From contig LMSR01000011.1 of the NCBI GenBank assembly GCA_001429555.1, positions 249,462 through 313,461 of the forward strand: DNA of 64,000 nt, read 5' to 3'. The number at the start of each line of letters is the position of its first letter. The stretch's first letter is position 1. This DNA is from Nocardioides sp. Soil797. Lineage in GTDB: Bacteria; Actinomycetota; Actinomycetes; Propionibacteriales; Nocardioidaceae. Both the position numbers and the translations under genes were made by a program. Positions 21,057 to 29,422 of this stretch are shown here, in pieces. The notes beneath the pieces are model-generated. The model did no database searches and was not told where the DNA came from. It saw nothing but the letters and a program-made list of their open reading frames with translations.

Positions 21057-21797
21057 ATGCACGCCGACCACCCCATGCTCGCCAAGATCCGCAAGCTCCT
21101 GGCCAAGGCCGAGAACGACGCCACCACCCCGGAGGAGGCCGAGCTCTACACCGCCAGGGCGGCCAGGCTGATCGCCGACTACGGCATCGACCAGGCCCTG
21201 CTCGCCGCTGATCTGCCCGAGTCGGACGTGGTCGGCGATCGGGTGGTGCGTCTGGATGCCCCCTATGCCCGTGACAAGGCCGAGTTGCTGAGTGCGGTGG
21301 GGATGCGGTTGCGATGCCGGGCGGTGCACATGACCGAGCGCACCCCGGAGGGAACCCGCTTCGCGGTCCACCTGTTCGGGCACGAGTCAGATCTGGCTCG
21401 CGCCGACCTGTTGTTCACCAGCCTGCTGATGCAGGCCTCCACCTGGTTGTCACGGGCCCCCGTCCCCGGGCGCGAGAACAAGGCTGCCTTCCGGCGGTCC
21501 TGGTTGGCCGGCTTCCGACTGGCAATCAGCCGTCGCCTCGAGGATTCCGAGCGCCGTGCCGAGAGCAAGGCCGCGGACCAGGCCCAGCGTCAGGGGCGTT
21601 CGGTGGGGCTGGTGCTGGCCGACCGGTCAGTCGAGGTCGACCAGGTCCTGCATGACACCTACCCCCGCTTGGGCAAGGCGCGTGCTCGCCAACTCTCCGG
21701 GAGCGGCATGACCGGGGGCTGGGCGGCCGGGCAACGCGCTGATCTGGGTGGCGAGCGACTGCACACGCAGGAGCCAGAGGCACTCCCCGGAGTGTGA
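21057..21797 (+). CDS. DUF2786 domain protein
   Basis: 246 residues. The N-terminal 40 residues (LAKIRKLLAKAEN, TPEEAELYTARAARLIADYGI) match the DUF2786 domain, common in actinobacteria and phages. The rest is a soluble alpha/beta region. The start is the ATG at 21057 with GGAAGGA about 8 nt upstream. Function not established. It is convergent with the alpha operon. Confidence 0.85.
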   Translation: MHADHPMLAKIRKLLAKAENDATTPEEAELYTARAARLIADYGIDQALLAADLPESDVVGDRVVRLDAPYARDKAELLSAVGMRLRCRAVHMTERTPEGTRFAVHLFGHESDLARADLLFTSLLMQASTWLSRAPVPGRENKAAFRRSWLAGFRLAISRRLEDSERRAESKAADQAQRQGRSVGLVLADRSVEVDQVLHDTYPRLGKARARQLSGSGMTGGWAAGQRADLGGERLHTQEPEALPGV

Positions 21798-21817
21798 TGA
21801 CCCCGGCGACAAACGCC

Positions 21818-21890
21818 CTCGGTGGTCGAGCAGGGCGAGGAACGAGCCCTTCGAGACGCCTCGTGCCTCGACTCCTCAGGACCACCCAGA
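21818..21890. repeat. Dispersed intergenic repeat element
   Basis: GGTGGTCGAGCAGGGCGAGG followed by AACGAGCCC and, after a spacer, CGACTCCTCAGGACCACC; the ends pair imperfectly. A second short copy, CTGCTCGATC, recurs at 21927 and 21951. Looks like a recurrent actinobacterial intergenic element placed between convergent genes. Confidence 0.55.
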
Positions 21891-21996
21891 CGGTCGAGAC
21901 TGTGCACGAATTCCGGTCCCCGGCCTGCTCGATCAGCGAGAACGACTGCCTGCTCGATCGCCGGCGACCACGCGCAACCAGAGGAGATGGGAAAAG

Positions 21997-22034
21997 CAGG
22001 AGGGCCCGCCACCTTCCGGTGACGGGCCCTCCTG
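21997..22034 (-). terminator. Hairpin terminator of the alpha operon (after rplQ)
   Basis: CAGGAGGGCCCG pairs with CGGGCCCTCCTG, with ACC/GGT closing the loop region. It lies 16 nt beyond the rplQ stop codon on the minus strand and also faces the DUF2786 gene, so could act in both directions. Confidence 0.8.
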
Positions 22035-22049
22035 AATGCTGTGCTGTGG

Positions 22050-22718
22050 TCAGCCGGCCTTGGTGAAGCCAGCGGCCTCAGCGGCCTCCTCGGTCTTGAA
22101 CCAGACCTCGGCAACCGTTGCGTCGTACCACTGCGACTCGGTGGTGTGGAACTTCATCGAGTCCTTGTTGCCCTTGATGGTGAAGCCCTCGGGGGCCGAA
22201 CCGTCCTCAAGGGGCTCAGCGGCGTCGTCGCCCAGGTCGGCGAAGCCCTTGACCTCGGTCTCCTCGGCAGCGGCGTCGGTGGTCTCGGTCTCCTCGACGG
22301 GAGCCTCCTCGACCGGAGCAGCAGCCTCGACCTTCTTGGTCGACGGAGCCTTGGGGCTGTACGCCTCGGTCACCAGCTCGATGACCGCCATGGGGGCGTT
22401 GTCGCCCTTGCGCGGGTTGAGCTTGGTGATCCGGGTGTAGCCACCCGGACGCTCGGCGAACGTGGGCGCGATCTCGGTGAAGAGGGTGTGCACGACCGAC
22501 TTGTCGCGGATGGTCTTGAGGACCTCGCGACGGTTGTGCAGGTCGCCCTTCTTCGCCTTGGTGATCAGCTTCTCGGCGTGCGGACGCAACACCCGGGCCT
22601 TGGCCTCGGTGGTCGTGATCCGGCCGTGCTCGAAGAGAGCGGTGGCGAGGTTGCTGATGATCAGCCGCTGGTGCGCCGGGCTACCGCCGAAGCGGGTGCC
22701 CTTCTTGGGGGTAGGCAT
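22050..22718 (-). CDS. rplQ: 50S ribosomal protein bL17 with an extra C-terminal domain
   Basis: Large-subunit protein. Residues 1-120 are the ordinary bL17 fold ([12 protein letters not shown]...). Residues 121-174 form a Pro/Glu/Ala-rich linker, and residues 175-222 form an added small domain ([17 protein letters not shown], then [11 protein letters not shown] and AEAAGF). The same domain ends uL4 (rplD). Normal actinobacterial bL17 is often 150-200 residues with a low-complexity tail, but a folded-looking tail is notable. The pattern resembles the small domain NCBI calls 'sunset', seen at the C-terminus of nucleases and surface proteins (recalled, not searched). Confidence 0.95.
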   Translation of the reverse strand: MPTPKKGTRFGGSPAHQRLIISNLATALFEHGRITTTEAKARVLRPHAEKLITKAKKGDLHNRREVLKTIRDKSVVHTLFTEIAPTFAERPGGYTRITKLNPRKGDNAPMAVIELVTEAYSPKAPSTKKVEAAAPVEEAPVEETETTDAAAEETEVKGFADLGDDAAEPLEDGSAPEGFTIKGNKDSMKFHTTESQWYDATVAEVWFKTEEAAEAAGFTKAG

Positions 22719-22915
22719 TGTTCTTCTCGATTCTCCCCGGCCGTATCAGGTACCGGAGTAGATGTGTGGGTCAAGCGAAGCGGTGGCCGGTAACGGCCGA
22801 CGCACGAGCCCTGGGGCCCGTACCGCCAGCCGCCAACCGACCTCAGCCGAAGCGGGCCTCGACTGCGGGCCGGCAGCGAGTCAAGCGAAGCGCCGACTCG
22901 CTCGGCCAAATCAAT
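22719..22915. other. Spacer between rpoA and rplQ with hairpin and repeated CAAGCGAAGCG
   Basis: A 197-bp gap inside an otherwise tight operon. CAAGCGAAGCG occurs at 22772 and 22882 (and again at 1633). The second copy sits in the loop of a hairpin whose arms are GCGAGTC (22876-22882) and GACTCGC (22895-22901). Possible RNA processing or attenuation site; no gene seen. Confidence 0.5.
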
Positions 22916-23932
22916 TCAGTACTGCTCGTCCTCGACGAAGGTGTCGTCGTCGTCATCGCTGTAGGCAGCGAGGGCCGTGGCCGGGTCGAAGCCGGGTGCG
23001 CTGTCCTTGAGGGACAGGCCCATCTCGACCAGCTTGCCCTTGACCTCATCGATCGACTTGGAACCGAAGTTCCGGATGTCGAGCAGGTCCTGCTCCGAGC
23101 GCGCAATCAGTTCACCCACGGTGTGGATGCCCTCGCGCTTGAGGCAGTTGTAGGAACGCACGGTCAGCTGCAGGTCCTCGACCGGGAGGGCGAGGTCGGC
23201 AGCCAGCTGCTCGTCGACGGGCGACGGGCCGATGTCGATGCCCTCGGCCTCGACGTTCAGCTCGCGAGCCAGGCCGAACAGCTCGACCAGGGTCTTTCCG
23301 GCCGAAGCGATCGCGTCGCGGGGACGGATCGACGGCTTGGTCTCGACGTCGATGACCAGCTTGTCGAAGTCGGTGCGCTGCTCGACACGGGTGGCCTCGA
23401 CCTTGTAGGTCACCTTGAGCACGGGCGAGTAGATCGAGTCGACCGGCATCCGGCCGATCTCGTTGTCGGCACCCTTGTTCTGGACGGCGCTGACGTAGCC
23501 ACGACCGCGCTCGACGACGAGCTCCATCTCCAACTTGCCCTTCTCGGACAGGGTGGCGATCTTCAGGTCGGGGTTGTGCACCTCGACACCGGCCGGGGGC
23601 AGGATGTCAGCGGCGGTGACCTCACCGGCGCCCTGCTTGCGCAGGTACATCGTGACGGGCTCGTCGTGCTCCGAGGAGACGACCAGGCCCTTCAGGTTGA
23701 GGATCACCTCGGTGACGTCTTCCTTCACACCCTCGATCGTCGAGAACTCGTGGAGGACGGTGTCGACCTTGATGCTGGTCACGGACGCACCCGGGATGGA
23801 GCTGAGGAGCGTACGACGCAGCGAGTTGCCGAGCGTGTAACCGAAGCCGGGTTCCAGGGGCTCGATCACGAACCTCGAGCGGAACTCGTCGACGGACTCT
23901 TCCGACAGGGTCGGGCGCTGAGCGATAAGCAC
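22916..23932 (-). CDS. rpoA: DNA-directed RNA polymerase alpha subunit
   Basis: 338 residues. The N-terminal domain assembles beta and beta' ([16 protein letters not shown]); the C-terminal domain (about 250-315) has the helix-hairpin-helix [15 protein letters not shown] and [12 protein letters not shown]. The tail is acidic ([11 protein letters not shown]). Start is the GTG at 23932, giving VLIAQRP, with AAAGGAAAG upstream; an upstream ATG adds eight non-homologous residues. Between rpsD and rplQ, the standard alpha operon order. Confidence 0.97.
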   Translation of the reverse strand: MLIAQRPTLSEESVDEFRSRFVIEPLEPGFGYTLGNSLRRTLLSSIPGASVTSIKVDTVLHEFSTIEGVKEDVTEVILNLKGLVVSSEHDEPVTMYLRKQGAGEVTAADILPPAGVEVHNPDLKIATLSEKGKLEMELVVERGRGYVSAVQNKGADNEIGRMPVDSIYSPVLKVTYKVEATRVEQRTDFDKLVIDVETKPSIRPRDAIASAGKTLVELFGLARELNVEAEGIDIGPSPVDEQLAADLALPVEDLQLTVRSYNCLKREGIHTVGELIARSEQDLLDIRNFGSKSIDEVKGKLVEMGLSLKDSAPGFDPATALAAYSDDDDDTFVEDEQY

Positions 23933-23999
23933 TGATTCTTTCCTTTCCGGGTCCAACCACCATTTGATGGGCCCGAACTGCAGAGGCGAAAGGGAGGGA

Positions 24000-24608
24000 T
24001 TACTTCTTCGAGTAGTACTCGACGATCAGCTGCTCCTGGACCGGGATGTCGATCTGGGCCCGGACGGGGAGCTGGTGCACGAGGACACGCATGCGGTTCG
24101 GCAGCGCCTCGAGCCAGGCGGGGACGACGCGCTCGCCGTGGGTCTCGCGAGCCACGATGAACGGGGTCATCTCCAGCGACTTCTCACGGACGTCGATGAC
24201 GTCGTGGGCGGTCACCTGGAAGGAGGGGATGTCGACCTTCTTGCCGTTCACCTTGAAGTGGCCGTGAACGACGAGCTGGCGGGCGTGGCGACGGGTGCGG
24301 GCGAAGCCGGCACGGTAGACCACGTTGTCGAGACGGCACTCGAGGAGCTGGAGCAGGTTGTCACCGGTCTTGCCGGCGCGGCGCGAGGCCTCCACGTAGT
24401 AGTTGTGGAACTGCTTCTCGAGGACACCGTAGGAGATGCGCGCCTTCTGCTTTTCGCGAAGCTGGAGGAGGTACTCGCTCTCCTTGATGCGGCCGCGGCC
24501 GTGCTGGCCGGGCGGGTAGGGACGACGCTCGAAAGCCTGGTCGCCACCAACGAGGTCGACACCGAGACGGCGCGACTTCTTGGTCATGGGGCCGGTGTAG
24601 CGGGCCAT
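24000..24608 (-). CDS. rpsD: 30S ribosomal protein uS4
   Basis: 202 residues; primary rRNA-binding protein of the 30S body and in other bacteria a feedback regulator. It has an S4 domain ([17 protein letters not shown]). The N-terminal zinc-binding cysteines are absent, so it is the C-minus form. Part of the infA-rpmJ-rpsM-rpsK-rpsD-rpoA-rplQ run. Confidence 0.97.
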   Translation of the reverse strand: MARYTGPMTKKSRRLGVDLVGGDQAFERRPYPPGQHGRGRIKESEYLLQLREKQKARISYGVLEKQFHNYYVEASRRAGKTGDNLLQLLECRLDNVVYRAGFARTRRHARQLVVHGHFKVNGKKVDIPSFQVTAHDVIDVREKSLEMTPFIVARETHGERVVPAWLEALPNRMRVLVHQLPVRAQIDIPVQEQLIVEYYSKK

Positions 24609-24640
24609 AAGTCAAAGTCTCCTTGAAAGTCTCGGGTCGA

Positions 24641-25048
24641 TCAGACGCGACGGCGCTTGGGCGGCCGGCATCCGTTGTGCGGGGTGGGCGTGACGTCCTG
24701 GATGGTGCCGACCTCGAGGCCGATCGCACCCAGGGACCGGATGGCCGTCTCGCGACCCGAGCCCGGGCCCTTGACGAAGACATCGATCTTCTTCATGCCG
24801 TGGTCCATGGCACGTCGACCGGCAGCCTCGGCTGCCATCTGTGCGGCGAACGGCGTGGACTTGCGCGAGCCCTTGAAGCCGACGGTGCCGGCGGAGGCCC
24901 ACGAGATCACGGCGCCCGTGGGGTCGGTGATCGTGACGATGGTGTTGTTGAACGTGCTCTTGATGTGGGCTTCGCCCTGAGCGATGTTCTTCTTCTCCTT
25001 GCGGCGCACCTTCTTGGCGCCGGCCGCGGTGCGGCTCTTGGGAGGCAT
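24641..25048 (-). CDS. rpsK: 30S ribosomal protein uS11
   Basis: 135 residues. Platform protein, with [19 protein letters not shown] and the C-terminal [17 protein letters not shown] typical of the family. Lies between rpsM and rpsD. Confidence 0.97.
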   Translation of the reverse strand: MPPKSRTAAGAKKVRRKEKKNIAQGEAHIKSTFNNTIVTITDPTGAVISWASAGTVGFKGSRKSTPFAAQMAAEAAGRRAMDHGMKKIDVFVKGPGSGRETAIRSLGAIGLEVGTIQDVTPTPHNGCRPPKRRRV

Positions 25049-25157
25049 TCAATATCTCCTGAAGTTTGCTGGAAGCTGGGTGAACGAGGAAGGAAGCGTC
25101 AGTGGTTGACGGCAGTTGAGGAAGGCGCTCTCGCACCTGACTCGAAACCGCGTCAGG

Positions 25158-25532
25158 TCACTTGGTCTTCTTCTTGCCGGCAACAGTGCGCTTGGGGCCC
25201 TTGCGGGTGCGCGCGTTGGTCTTGGTGCGCTGACCGCGGACCGGAAGGCCCATGCGGTGGCGGCGACCCTGGTAGCTGCCGATCTCGATCTTGCGGCGGA
25301 TGTCAGCCTGGACCTCGCGACGGAGGTCACCCTCGATCTTGAAGTTGGCTTCGATCTCGTCGCGGAGCTTGACCAGCTCTGCGTCGCCCAGTTCGTGGAC
25401 GCGGAGGTTCGGGTTGACCCCGGTGGCTTCCAGCAGCTGCTGGGAGCGGGTTCGGCCGATGCCGAAGATGTAGGTGAGTGCGATCTCGATGCGCTTGTCA
25501 CGCGGGAGGTCAACACCAACAAGGCGTGCCAT
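25158..25532 (-). CDS. rpsM: 30S ribosomal protein uS13
   Basis: 124 residues from ATG 25532 ([14 protein letters not shown]). Head protein contacting the A- and P-site tRNAs; ALTYIFGIG and [18 protein letters not shown] are family signatures. The frame reads 15 codons upstream but with no homology. A 281-bp gap precedes it. Confidence 0.97.
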   Translation of the reverse strand: MARLVGVDLPRDKRIEIALTYIFGIGRTRSQQLLEATGVNPNLRVHELGDAELVKLRDEIEANFKIEGDLRREVQADIRRKIEIGSYQGRRHRMGLPVRGQRTKTNARTRKGPKRTVAGKKKTK

Positions 25533-25813
25533 GTGATGGCCCTTTCTGTGAAGAGCTTGCGCCCTTCGGTAGTTCACAGAGGTTTCGGTCGTGTCGCACC
25601 CTGACGATGGCCAGGCTCCGGCCTTCTGCTCCGGAGGTGGTTCGGCCCTGCGGCCTAAGCGATCACGTTGTCGTTGTTTTCAGTTGTTGCGCTTCGTTCA
25701 GTTCTGGTTCCGGCGATCCGGAACCTCGCCGCCCTGACTGTGCTTATTTGTCAGGGCTTTGCGGGGCTCGCCTCCGCGGGGCCTCGTACCTCGGCACCGC
25801 TTCAGCTCACTCC
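25533..25813 (-). other. Structured spacer between rpmJ and rpsM
   Basis: A 281-bp gap inside the alpha operon. On either strand it can form GGTTCCGG/CCGGAACC (25706-25725, 4-nt loop) and GCCCTGAC/GTCAGGGC (25731-25757, 11-nt loop). No small gene with a ribosome binding site was found. Candidate attenuator, promoter or processing site before rpsM. Confidence 0.5.
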
Positions 25814-25927
25814 TCAGCCCTGACGTTGCTTGTGGCGCGGGTTCTCGCAGATGACCATGACGCGGCCGTGGCGACGAATCACCTTGCACTTGTCACACAT
25901 CTTGCCGACGCTCGGCTTGACCTTCAC
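25814..25927 (-). CDS. rpmJ: 50S ribosomal protein bL36, zinc-binding form
   Basis: 37 residues from a GTG at 25927: begins [15 protein letters not shown] and ends [10 protein letters not shown]. It has the Cys-X2-Cys (11, 14), Cys27 and His32 set that bind zinc. Located between infA and rpsM, its usual place. Too short for most gene callers. Confidence 0.95.
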   Translation of the reverse strand: MKVKPSVGKMCDKCKVIRRHGRVMVICENPRHKQRQG

Positions 25928-25955
25928 GAGGACGGTCCTTTCGTGTATTCGGCTG

Positions 25956-26177
25956 TCACTTGTAGCGGTAGACGATCCGACCTCGAGTCAGGTCGTACGG
26001 CGAGAGCTCCACCACGACCCGGTCCTCAGGAAGGATGCGGATGTAGTGCTGGCGCATCTTGCCGCTGATGTGGGCGAGAACCTTGTGTCCGTTGCTGAGC
26101 TCAACACGGAACATGGCATTCGGAAGGGCCTCCGTGATGGTGCCCTCGAGTTCGATCACGCCTTCTTTCTTCGGCAT
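25956..26177 (-). CDS. infA: Translation initiation factor IF-1
   Basis: 73 residues, a single S1/OB domain: [42 protein letters not shown]. Binds the 30S A site during initiation. The ATG at 26177 fits family length; a GTG three codons upstream (26186) is in frame and GGAGGAC lies across it, so the exact start is not settled. First gene of the alpha operon. Confidence 0.95.
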   Translation of the reverse strand: MPKKEGVIELEGTITEALPNAMFRVELSNGHKVLAHISGKMRQHYIRILPEDRVVVELSPYDLTRGRIVYRYK

Positions 26178-26186
26178 GTCCTCCAC

Positions 26187-26435
26187 AATCTGTTGAAACG
26201 GATACGTCTACCGTGGTGCACTGCGACCGGATGGCCGGTCCCAGCTGGCCCGGGAACCTCTCCCAACGGGTGGGAGTGGACCTCGTGAAGCCGTCTGCAT
26301 GGCACCCGATTCCCCGGTCCGCATCCCCTTCCACGCAGGAAAGGGGGTCGGGCTCCGGGCAGCCGCGAGGCACCACGAAACAGACCCACGTTGGGCCGAC
26401 GCACCAGTCTAGTGCGTGGCCGCGGCAAACCCTAA
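26187..26435 (-). promoter_or_regulatory. Upstream region of the alpha operon
   Basis: About 250 bp between infA and the upstream LLM gene on the same strand. A TAGACT (-10 like, 26406-26411 on the minus strand) lies just after the LLM stop, which would give a leader of about 220 nt before infA. No -35 could be matched. Low confidence. Confidence 0.35.
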
Positions 26436-27503
26436 TCAGGTCGGGATCGGGCCCATCGCCTGCGCCAACAGGCGCAAGGTGGCCTCCCTGGCCGGTGCGG
26501 CGTCTGCCGACTCCGCGGCGTACGCCCCGGCAACGGGGTGCACCATCACCTCGTCGACGTCGAACCGGGCGGCCATCTCGGCCACCTGCTTGGCCGCGGT
26601 CGACGGCTCGCCGATCACCCAGCGACGGCGCATCGCCTCGACGAGCGGAAGATGCGCGTCCGGGATCTCCGTCGCCGCCGCCTCCTCCACCAGGAGCTGG
26701 GGCTGCAGTCGGCCACCCGTGCGCAGCGTGAGCATCGCCAGGAGCTGCGGAAGGGCGACCTGCTCCGCCTCCTCGGTCGTCTCCGCCACGGCGGCGTTGA
26801 CGGTCAGGAAGGTTCGTGGCTCCGGGTGCTCGGTCGAGGGCTGGTACGTCGACCGGTACAGCTCGAGTGCCTCCGCCGTTCCGTTGCCCGAGAAGTGGTG
26901 CGCGAAGACATAGGGCAACCCGAGGCGCGCGGCCAGACGGGCCGAGTAGTCGGAGGAGCCGAGGAGCCAGACCGCTGCCCGCGAGATCGCCTTCGGGGTG
27001 GCCCGCAGCTCGTGCGAGCGACCGGCCACGGAGACGCCGACCCCCGCCTCGTTCATCATCGCCACGATGTTCTCGACGTATTCAGGGAACCGCTCGACCG
27101 CGTCATCGCCCACGCCCCCGGCGCCGTGGCGCAGGGCATAGCTGGTGACCGGGTCGGTGCCGGGCGCGCGGCCGATGCCCAGGTCGATGCGCCCGGGGAA
27201 GGCCGCCTCGAGGAGCGCGAACTGCTCGGCAACGACGAGGGGCGCGTGGTTGGGGAGCATGACGCCGCCCGAGCCGACCCGGATACGTTCGGTCGCGGCG
27301 GCGAGCAGGCTGATCATCACCGGCGGGTTGGTCGCAGCCACGGCAGGCATGTTGTGGTGCTCGGCGACCCAGTAGCGGCGGTAGCCCTCGGCGTCGGCCA
27401 CCTTCGCGAGCGACCGGGATGCGTTCACCGCATCGCCCGTGGTCTGGTTCGTCCGCACCGGGACGAGGTCGAGCACGGACAGGGCGGGCACTTCGGACGT
27501 CAC
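26436..27503 (-). CDS. LLM-class flavin-dependent oxidoreductase
   Basis: 355 residues of the luciferase-like TIM barrel: WVAEHHNMPA, TERIRVGSGGVMLPNHAPLVVAEQ segments (each part of the family consensus), and FPGRIDLGIGRAPGTD, which is typical of the MsnO8 subgroup. Uses reduced FMN or F420; substrate unknown. Start is a GTG at 27503. Not linked to its neighbours by function. Confidence 0.9.
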   Translation of the reverse strand: MTSEVPALSVLDLVPVRTNQTTGDAVNASRSLAKVADAEGYRRYWVAEHHNMPAVAATNPPVMISLLAAATERIRVGSGGVMLPNHAPLVVAEQFALLEAAFPGRIDLGIGRAPGTDPVTSYALRHGAGGVGDDAVERFPEYVENIVAMMNEAGVGVSVAGRSHELRATPKAISRAAVWLLGSSDYSARLAARLGLPYVFAHHFSGNGTAEALELYRSTYQPSTEHPEPRTFLTVNAAVAETTEEAEQVALPQLLAMLTLRTGGRLQPQLLVEEAAATEIPDAHLPLVEAMRRRWVIGEPSTAAKQVAEMAARFDVDEVMVHPVAGAYAAESADAAPAREATLRLLAQAMGPIPT

Positions 27504-27616
27504 ACCGCATCAACGTCCGCGGCCCCTTCCCCTATTCCCTCGACTCCGCACGACGCCGAGCCGGCACGTGGTGACGCAGTTTCGGGTCAACGCGCGCCGA
27601 CTCGGGGTACAGCAGG

Positions 27617-28795
27617 TCAGCCGAGGATGCCGCGGAACATGCCCGCGCCGTCCTTGCCGGCGTACCGGCCCCAGTCCATGGGGCCCGGCAGGTAGGCGCG
27701 GCTCAATGACCCGGACCAGGGGGCGACGGTCCTGGGCAACACCGGCGAGACCGCCACTGACTCCGGATCCCCCTGTGCCCGGTAGTGCCACAAGACCTGG
27801 ACGCACTCGTTACCCATCACTACTGCGGTCCACGCGGTGTCACCAGCGGCGTCATTGACGCCGATCGCCAGCCAATCGCCGTTCGGTCGTTCGGTGCACA
27901 CTCGGTTCGGGTCGTAGAGGGCCGAGGATCCCTCGACCTGCTTCGCGTATTCGGAGGCATCATCAGCGTCACGACGGGTCGACCACACCAGTCTCGCCTC
28001 GCCGCGCTGGGTCGAGTAGGCACACACCGAGAGGGAGTCCGGCTCGACTTCGCGCAGCGGTCCGGCGGGCACCTTCGCCCAGTCCCCGTCAGTGTCGCAC
28101 CCGTTGGCGTCGACATCGACGGCCTCGGCCGTGGCCAGGATCTTCGCCCGGAGCCCAGCGTCATCACTGGTCACGGTGACCGTTCCGGACCCGACCTCGA
28201 CCGTCTCGCGCACGTAACCGTTCCCGACGTCGACCTTCCCCGGTTCGACCCCCTCGGCGTCGAGCCACACCGAGTCGGCGCTCGGTGCCTCGGGCTGCGG
28301 CGCGTTCTCCAGACCGATGATGGTGCAGGCGTCCGTCATCATCACCGGGCGACCGACGTACGGCGTACCCGGGGGCACGCTCTCGTAGTCGGTGCTCCCC
28401 GGGACGACGAAGGGGGCGGCACCACAGTCGAGGGGGCGATGGTCCTCCGGGTCCAGGTTGGGCATCGGCGCCCCACCCCAGCCCCAGTCTGCGGGCACCC
28501 GCACCTGCACGCCGTCGTACGACTCGACGCGCCAACCGGCCGGCGCCGTGGGGTCGGCCACCACGGGGTCGTCGGGCGGTGCCGATTGGTCGTCGCCGCC
28601 CACGAACTGCCAGGCCAGCGGTACGCCGATCACGACGGCCGCGGCAACGCCCGCCGCCACCACCCAGCCGCGCCGCGGAGCACGTGACAGCTCGGCCACC
28701 GGCTCACGCAACGTGTCCGCGGCATCTTCGGCGTGCCCGGCCAGCCCGTCGCGCATGATGCGTTCCAGCTCCTGGTCGGAGAGCTTCTCAGCCAT
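27617..28795 (-). CDS. Membrane protein encoded with sigma factor, putative anti-sigma
   Basis: 392 residues: a short cytoplasmic N-terminus (1-43), one membrane helix (about 44-63) and a large outer domain with several cysteines. The start ATG overlaps the sigma-factor stop by 8 bp, a layout usual for sigma/anti-sigma pairs. The N-terminus has no zinc-binding HxxxCxxC, so it is not a canonical ZAS anti-sigma. It could instead be a sensor or effector co-expressed with the sigma factor. Confidence 0.75.
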   Translation of the reverse strand: MAEKLSDQELERIMRDGLAGHAEDAADTLREPVAELSRAPRRGWVVAAGVAAAVVIGVPLAWQFVGGDDQSAPPDDPVVADPTAPAGWRVESYDGVQVRVPADWGWGGAPMPNLDPEDHRPLDCGAAPFVVPGSTDYESVPPGTPYVGRPVMMTDACTIIGLENAPQPEAPSADSVWLDAEGVEPGKVDVGNGYVRETVEVGSGTVTVTSDDAGLRAKILATAEAVDVDANGCDTDGDWAKVPAGPLREVEPDSLSVCAYSTQRGEARLVWSTRRDADDASEYAKQVEGSSALYDPNRVCTERPNGDWLAIGVNDAAGDTAWTAVVMGNECVQVLWHYRAQGDPESVAVSPVLPRTVAPWSGSLSRAYLPGPMDWGRYAGKDGAGMFRGILG

Positions 28796-29297
28796 CACTG
28801 GCCTCCTGACGTTCGAGTTCGACCCGCAGGGCCGCGAGTGCGCGATGGATCTGGGAGCGGACCGTCGACTCCGAGCACCCGAGGATGCCGGCGATCTCAC
28901 GGTGGTCGAGGTCTTCGTAGAACCGCAGCACGACCGCCGCTCGTTGCCGCTGCGGCAGTGCCTGGCAGACCCGCCACGCCGCGTCGGCGTTGCTGACCTG
29001 GTCGGACGGGTCGCCCGCCCGGTTCCGGTCGACGATGTCCGCTACCGGCGTCTGCCGTTTGCCCCAGCGGCGCCAGGAGGAGACGTTCTCGTTGATGATC
29101 ATCCGACGCACATAGGCGTCGGGGTCGTCGGTGCGCCGAATCGTTCCCCACCGCTCGAAGGAACGGGTCAGCACGCTCTGGAGCACGTCGTCTGCCGCCT
29201 CACGACTTCCGGTGACGAGATAGGCGAAGCGGAGCAACGCGGGCACCCGCGCACTCACCCATTCGTCGAAGTCGATCTCGGCCACCACCACATCCAT
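28788..29297 (-). CDS. SigE-family ECF RNA polymerase sigma factor
   Basis: About 169 residues. Region 2 is FAYLVTGSREAADDVLQSVL...NVSSWRRW (20-80), region 4 is LPQRQRAAVVLRFYEDLDHREIAG and CSESTVRSQIHRAL (114-155); each is a family signature. The start is uncertain: ATG 29297 and ATG 29303 are two codons apart, and GTGs follow. Co-transcribed with the membrane protein downstream. Confidence 0.88.
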   Translation of the reverse strand: MDVVVAEIDFDEWVSARVPALLRFAYLVTGSREAADDVLQSVLTRSFERWGTIRRTDDPDAYVRRMIINENVSSWRRWGKRQTPVADIVDRNRAGDPSDQVSNADAAWRVCQALPQRQRAAVVLRFYEDLDHREIAGILGCSESTVRSQIHRALAALRVELERQEASDG

Positions 29298-29422
29298 GCA
29301 CATCTCACGCCCGTGGCGGGCGATTTGTTGCACTCGACTTCTGCGAATCGGGACCACCGCATCACGAACTGCTCCGAGAACGACGCTGGCGTCCCGATCT
29401 GCACGGGGTCGGCGTCGGAGTG

